A DNA stretch of 64,000 nucleotides from Archivesica marissinica (taxonomy: Eukaryota; Mollusca; Bivalvia; Venerida; Vesicomyidae): assembly GCA_014843695.1 (NCBI GenBank), contig CM026398.1, positions 13,997,577 to 14,061,576 of the forward strand, given 5' to 3'. Positions 58,701-64,000 of this stretch are shown piece by piece (the stretch's first letter is position 1; each line of letters begins with the position of its first letter). Below the pieces are notes generated by a model that saw only the letters and a list, made by a program, of their open reading frames with translations, was not told the origin of the DNA and did no database searches. A program made the position numbers and the translations under genes.

Positions 58701-60552
58701 CCCCAGTCAGTGCGTGGAGGTAGAAGTAAGTGCATTCTTTCCCCAGTCAGTCTGTGGAGGTAGAAGTAAGTGCATTATTTCCCCAGTCAGTGTGTGGAGG
58801 TAGAAGTAAGTGCATTATTTCCCCAGTCAGTGCGTGTAGGTAGATGTAAGTTCATTATTTCCCCAGTGAGTGCGTGGAGGTAGAAGTAAGTGCATTATTT
58901 CCCCAGTCAGTGCGTGGAGGTAGAAGTAAGTGCATTATTTCCCCCAGTCAGTGCGTGGAGGTAGAAGTAAGTGCATTATTTCCCCAGTCAGTGCGTGGAG
59001 GTAGAAGTAAGTGCATTATTTCCCAAGTCAGTGCTTGGAGGTAGAAGTAAGTGCATTATTTCCCCAGTCAGTGCGTGGAGGTAGAAGTAAGTGCATTATT
59101 TCCCCAGTCAGTGTGTGGAGGTAGAAGTAAGTACATTTCCCCCAGTGAGTGCGTGGAGGTAGAAGTAAGTGCATTATATCCCCAGTCGGTGCGTGGAGGT
59201 AGAAGTAAGTACATTTCCCCCAGTGAGTGCGTGGAGGTAGAAGTAAGTGCATTATTTCCCCAGTCAGTGCGTGGAGGTAGAAGTAAGTGCATTTCCCCCA
59301 GTGAGTGCGTGGAGGTAGAAGTAAGTGCATTATTTCCCCAGTCAGTGCGTGGAGGTAGAAGTAAGTGCATTATTTCCCCAGTCAGTGTGTGGAGGTAGAA
59401 GTAAGTGCATATCCCCCAGTGAGTGCGTGGAGGTAGAAGTAAGTGCATTATTTCCCCAGTCGGTGCGTGGAGGTAGAAGTAAGTACATTTCCCCCAGTGA
59501 GTGCGTGGAGGTAGAAGTAAGTGCATTATTTCCCCAGTCAGTGCGTGGAGGTAGAAGTAAGTGCATTTCCCCCAGTGAGTGCGTGGAGGTAGAAGTAAAT
59601 GCATTATTTCCCCAGTCAGTGCGTGGAGGTAAAAGTAAGTTCATTATTACCCCAGTCAGTGCGTGGAGGTAGAAGTAAGTGCATTTCCCCAGTCAGTGCG
59701 TGGATGTAGAAGTAAGTTCATTATTTCCCCAGTCAGTGCGTGGAGGTAGAAGTAAGTGCATTTCCCCAGTCAGTGTGTGGAGGTAGAAGTAAGTTCATAT
59801 ATTTCCCCAGTCAGTGCGTGGAGGTAGAAGTAAGTGCATTTCCCCAGTCAGTGCGTGGAGGTAGAAGTAAGTGCATTCTTTCCCCAGTCAATGCGTGGAG
59901 GTAGAAATAAGTGCATTATTTCCCCAGTCAGTGCGTGGAGGTAGAAGTAAGTCATTATTTCCCCAGTCAGTGCGTGGAGGTAGAAGTAAGTGCATTATTT
60001 CCCCAGTCAGTGCGTGGAGGTAGAAGTAAGTGCATTATTTCCCCAGTCAGTGCGTGGAGGTAGAAGTAAGTGCATTATTTCCCCAGTCAGTGCGTGGAGG
60101 TAGAAGTAAGTGCATTATTTCCCAAGTCAGTGCGTGGAGGTAGAAGTAAGTGCATTATTTCCCCAGTCAGTGCGTGGAGGTAGAAGTAAGTGCATTATTT
60201 CCCCAGTCAGTGCGTGGAGGTAGAAGTAAGTGCATTATTTCCCCAGTCAGTGCGTGAAGGTAGAAGTAAGTGCATTATTTCCCAGTCAGTGCGTGGAGGT
60301 AGAAGTAAGTGCATTATTTCCCCAGTCAGTGCGTGGAGGTATAAGTAAGTGCATTATTTCCCCACTCAGTGTGTGGAGGTAGAAGTAAGTGCATTATTTT
60401 TCCCAGTCAGTGCGTGGAGGTAGAAGTAAGTGCATTATTTTCCCAGTCAGTGCGTGGAGGTAGAAGTACGTGCATTTTTTCCCCCAGTCAGTGTGTGGAG
60501 GTAGAAGTAAGTGCATTATTTCCCAAGTCAGTGCGTGGAGGTAGAAGTAAGT
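49794..60552 (+). repeat. 40-bp satellite, about 270 units, each with splice-site-like motifs
   Basis: Unit: GGAGGTAGAAGTAAGTGCAT then TATTTCCCCAGTCAGTGCGT. Common variants lack TTA before TTTCCCC (about 36-37 bp), carry CCCCCAGTGAG, or have GAGCTAG or GAGATAG. Each full unit has GAA/GTAAGT (5' splice-site-like) 21 bp before the end of TTATTTCCCCAG (3' splice-site-like). A block of about 2.2 kb recurs at about 52.70, 54.93 and 57.69 kb. Forty is not a multiple of three; the open frames of 60-190 codons repeat every three units and are artefacts. Confidence 0.97.
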
Positions 60553-60837
60553 TAAGCTATAATTAAATAAGAATCCAGAGAGCCATTTGACAAATTATTT
60601 TAAGTGACAGTTTCTACAACATTCCTCATATTTCATTCCTAGTTAATTAGGTTCTATATTGTTAACATTTGGTTATATTCTATGGAGCTGGTATTCCAAT
60701 TGAATCCATACACACGGTTACTGAACATTGGGCGTCTATTGGCTGTTAGATGACACCACTATGATTACTACTTCTTTAATCCGGAAATAGAAACGTTTGA
60801 TATATGTGCTACGGTCTCAGATTACTGGTTCAATTAG
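60553..60837. other. Flank of the satellite
   Basis: AT-rich; nothing recognised. Confidence 0.4.
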
Positions 60838-61132
60838 TGTGTGTGTTTTACGTTTATTTATCGTCGCTACCAGTTGCCCATATGAGCGACGCCTCCTGAA
60901 GAGATTAGTCATTTTAGATTTGTGGAGGATAGTGCAATGATACAGACATAGACCCATTCCAGAATCTCCTCTGGTTCTATTACGTGCACGGTGTACAACA
61001 CCGACACGAGATCTCGGTTTACAGTCCCATCTGAAAGACTGTTCATTTTATTGCGATCAGACGGAGGATCGAACCTGCGATCCCTGGATTACCTGTCCAA
61101 CGTGTTAACCACTGGATTACAGATCCGTCTGT
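60838..61132 (-). mobile_element. tRNA-Thr-derived SINE, minus-strand copy
   Basis: Reverse complement has the head CAGACGGATCTGTAATCCAG, anticodon loop CAGGTAA (GGT), B box GGTTCGATCCTCC and the full body to CGTAAAACACAC. No clear target duplication is visible. Confidence 0.93.
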
Positions 61133-61334
61133 AGCACGAGGAAAGCAATCATAAGTAGAATATATATCGTTCCATTAGTTTAGGCTAGTCATATTTAAAT
61201 GAGTTTATATGTATAATAAAAAGGACAGGTACAAGCACGTTAAGTTTCTCTCCTTTTTTTGAGAGGTGGGCGGTTTATGGTTACACCGACAGCTTATCTC
61301 ATACACAGGGACTCTCGAGATAGTATTGCTGTAG

Positions 61335-61512
61335 GGAGATCCTGGTGCCCCTGGGAGCAGCATTTCAGGCACGGACCGCACCGGGTAGAACCACCGACCT
61401 TCCGCAAGCCAGATGGATAACTTCTAACATGAAATAATTCGACATCCCCAGTAAGATTCGAACCTCGAACTCGAACCGCAAATGCTTTGAAGCATTCGGC
61501 AGCGGTATTTTC
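61335..61512 (-). mobile_element. Molluscan tRNA-derived SINE, minus-strand copy
   Basis: Reverse complement contains a B-box-like GGTTCGAATCTTACTGG, then ATCTGGCTTGCGGAAGGTCG, GTGGTTCTACCCGG and CCCAGGGGCACCAGGATC. Same family as 8626-8904 and the fragment at 4620. The 3' end is truncated after the AGGGGCACC segment. Confidence 0.78.
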
Positions 61513-62589
61513 CTAGCATATTCCTGATCAGAAATCAAAGATGGCTACGTCGACAGTAATCTGGTTTCTGGTTAGGTGTATTTTGAAATATATTATATTC
61601 TGAATATAATGATAGGATTTCAAAATAATTATTACTTCTGCTGTCAAAACATCCTTCCCTTATGCCCAACACCTCCAATAGCCCAAGAACATGTGTTACG
61701 TTGCAAGTGAATAAATGTTACAATAGCATCAAACTACAACACTATGCTATTACAACATTCACCACCAATACACACATGTTCCCAACTTCGGAAAGAAGAA
61801 CACAAACTCCAAACTATTTTTTGGTATAAGCCTTGTGGGTACCAACAGACCGTCTGTTTATTCATTTTCCAACTTTCATATCGATCAATACATTTATGCA
61901 ATGCAAAACATCATAAATATAGACAACCCTCATATTTACAAAATTCAATAACTCAATGTACTTAACATTGACTTTCATAACATTAATGTATTAAACCTTA
62001 TAATAATGACCACTATGCCATTATACATTATGGAATATGGACAATTAAATTTCCATATTTACTATAAATGAAACAAACTTTAGAGCCATACACTTAAACA
62101 TTATATACGTCGTTACCGGTCTGTAACCCTAGGCTGAATGTACTTTACACGCTAAAATACACGCACGAAATTTTCTAAATTTCAAATACTAGCGACACCT
62201 ATCGGAGCTTATGAACCAAGGGAAATCAATTTTTGTCTAATTCGTAAACTTAAACGACAAAAATTACATTTATAATAAACGTTAGGTCTTGCATAAAAAC
62301 ATATTGTATTAACACATCGTGATATTGTTATCGTTTGTACATGAAATTGCCTACTTTGTAAATATCATGTACATTAATTAATACATACCCGTCAAGGACC
62401 TTTTGATGAGTGAGATTACTAGGTGGTCCGGCGGCATATCCCCACGAAGAGTATGTCCTTTAGATCGTCTGTGATGCATTCTGGGACTCAACTGTGGCAA
62501 CCCATTATTTTACACGAAATTTCATTCACTAGGCATTGATGAATTTAAGGTCCGAGGTTATCAAATTGTGTCCATGTTCAAAGCAGGTG
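61513..62589. other. AT-rich DNA without recognisable features
   Basis: No gene supported. A 73-codon plus frame (61744-61965) has no motif and biased low-complexity composition. Confidence 0.4.
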
Positions 62590-62604
62590 AACGGCGTTGA
62601 AGTG

Positions 62605-62700
62605 TTTAGAATAATCATATGATAATGGGGTCGTGAGTTCGAGCCCTGACATGACCCAGGACCGTCGTGTTTTCCTTGAGCAGATAATTCCAGTTTGTTT
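62605..62700 (+). mobile_element. Possible remnant of a tRNA-derived SINE
   Basis: GGTCGTGAGTTCGAGCCCTG resembles a B box with its T arm and is followed by CGTCGTGTTTTCCTTGAGCA, a sequence type that follows the tRNA head in several invertebrate SINEs. Head and tail are decayed. Confidence 0.4.
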
Positions 62701-63022
62701 ACATCGACACCGTGTGTTAATGCTTTGAGTTAAAGCGATTCTTTCCAGTCATATCTGCACGTTGTTATTTTACATATATCAAACAACGTTCAACAACTAA
62801 AGAATGGTTTAATCCATGTCAACTATATCGTGATTCCCGTGCGCAATGAATACGACCTGATAATGTTCTCACGGTATTTTGCTAAAGCAGTCTTATTACC
62901 GTACGCAATAGCATTTTAGTAACTAATTGATGTTGTCAATGCTTCGGTTTCCTTTCCTAGACACAGATTTATATGAGCATAGATAATTATGTATTAAGTA
63001 AAAATGAACATTATTTAATTAG
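62701..63022. other. AT-rich DNA without recognisable features
   Basis: No gene, RNA or repeat recognised. Confidence 0.35.
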
Positions 63023-63295
63023 GCGATACAAACAAGCACATGGAGAGTAGAAGACAGAACATGTACATTATGTAACACAGTTGAAGATGAGCCACATGTT
63101 ATTCTTGAATGTAACCTTTATGATGATTTAAGACAAATATTATTTGATATAGCTCAACTTATACAACCTGGTTTTGTTCACATGTCTAGTCAAGAATACC
63201 GTAAGTTCATATTCACAATTACACTCATTATTAGATTAGCTGCCAAAACCTGTTTTAGTATTTTACAACGACGTACCTCTTATCTTTGTAAATAA
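63023..63295 (+). pseudogene. C-terminal fragment of a non-LTR retrotransposon ORF2
   Basis: After a stop at 63020-63022 the frame reads QTSTWRVEDRTCTLCNTVED, then EPHVILECNLYDDLRQILF, and ends SYLCK at TAA (63293-63295). The pattern C-x-x-C followed about 10 residues later by H-x-(4)-C, with ExxH and ECxLY, is the conserved C-terminal zinc-knuckle-like tail after the reverse transcriptase of many LINEs. Upstream, LIRRYKQAHG in another frame may belong to the same protein before a frameshift. Reverse transcriptase and endonuclease are absent: a 5'-truncated dead copy. Confidence 0.75.
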
Positions 63296-63700
63296 TGCCC
63301 ATTGAGTGTTTTATATGTCGTCTTCATATTTTATTACACCTGAAAAGCATTTGCTAATTAGGCTAATCCCAATCTGATTGGAATTGGTATTTGATCTTTT
63401 AAAACATTTTTTAGTTTGCGCAGTAGTGCTTATTTTGCTTTCAGTATTTCCCATTCCATTTCATCTCAATAAGATTTTAAATTTCAATTAGCGACTGCTT
63501 TTCCAGCTTTATCTCACACATGTAGTTATCACATGTACATGTATATACTATAGTAGTGCAATATGTTATAGATGAATGCTGTATAGATACATAATCTCTT
63601 GTAACTCTGAATTGACTGGCAATGTACTTTTAATATGTAAACTATAGTGTGTGTTTGTTATATGCTGTACATTGATGCGACTGAAATAAAGAATAAAATA
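63296..63700 (+). mobile_element. 3' UTR of the truncated LINE
   Basis: Follows the ORF2 stop and ends ACTGAAATAAAGAATAAAAT, with an AATAAA signal and A-rich end at about 63690-63702. The exact end is inferred from that A-rich run. No target duplication is evident. Confidence 0.55.
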
Positions 63701-64000
63701 TAAAAATAATGTTCACTTGGACGTATAATATTGCAGATTGTTTCCGTAAATTGAATTATACTTTTGTTAGTGTCTATTAGTCATATAGTACAATCGCTGT
63801 CCCCCATGTATGTATACCCAATGTTTATATTTCGTATAGCATATCCATGTCATATTGTTACATAACCTGTAACCTGACGTAAAGAAATATTGTTATAGAT
63901 TTATTGTCATTACTTGTCTCATTCCACTTTCCTACTCTACCAGACAATTCCATAGATCATTATATTCCATGGTAGATTAACTTTTGTTAAATGAGTTCTC
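63701..64000. other. AT-rich DNA without recognisable features
   Basis: Nothing recognised in the last 300 bases. Confidence 0.4.

Noticed and set aside
49794..60552. MHYFPSQCVEVEVSALF and MHLLLPPRTDWGNNALT-type proteins
   Set aside because: The unit is 40 bp, so these are three-unit readings of the satellite, ending wherever a 36-39-bp unit shifts the frame.
61744..61965. 73-codon frame near the right end
   Set aside because: No motif, no splice context; not supported as a gene.
63003..63714. ATGAACATTATTT and AATAATGTTCAC as a target duplication of the LINE
   Set aside because: They are inverted, not direct, and the left one lies at an arbitrary 5' truncation point; probably chance.

Overview
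The window looks like nuclear DNA of a bivalve mollusc, possibly a scallop. This rests on spliced receptor-type exons whose tails carry YAEID and HHYFVLEP motifs, on several tRNA-derived SINEs of which one has the widespread molluscan body (AAGGTCGGTGGTTCTACCC type), on abundant small TIR elements, and on extreme satellite density. The sequence is AT-rich with GT-AG introns. There is no sign of prokaryotic organisation. Two runs of exactly 1000 N (21297-22296 and 48794-49793) are assembly gaps.

Genes. Only two protein-coding genes are supported. Both are partial, at the left end, and they converge. A plus-strand gene enters from the left edge (exon to 68, terminal exon 913-1758). A minus-strand gene has four phase-matched exons (11913-12079, 9237-9507, 7195-7327, 5175-5840) encoding the end of an ectodomain, a Ser/Thr-rich stalk, one transmembrane helix and a tyrosine-rich cytoplasmic tail. 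Both have a penultimate coding exon ending just after a YAEID motif at a phase-0 donor, then one long terminal tail exon. They are probably paralogous single-pass signalling receptors. The ligand is unknown.

1759-5174: a 12-bp minisatellite starting 40 bp after the first gene's stop, then a 40/43-bp satellite. 5841-12783: introns and upstream flank of the minus-strand gene, packed with SINEs, a 74-bp repeat, foldback and TIR elements, a SINE-derived minisatellite and two hAT-like miniature elements with exact 8-bp target duplications.

12784-31330: a very large inverted repeat (about 18.5 kb). Each arm carries, from outside in, a short tandem cluster, microsatellites, a SINE copy, a unique segment and a 4-5 kb array of a 42-bp satellite. 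The centre (about 23257) is a second, nearly perfect palindrome with 21-bp repeats. A nested orientation flip sits beside the first N gap.

31331-33428: a 42-bp satellite, a SINE and featureless DNA. 33429-48793: about 195 copies of a 78-bp satellite, interrupted once by a SINE with a clear target duplication. 49794-60552: about 270 copies of a 40-bp satellite, each unit carrying a consensus-like 5' splice site and 3' splice site. 60553-64000: SINEs, AT-rich DNA and the 3' end of a non-LTR retrotransposon.

Roughly 60% of the window is tandem repeat. The very long open frames in the satellites (up to about 1220 codons) are consequences of repeat units divisible by three and are not annotated as genes.
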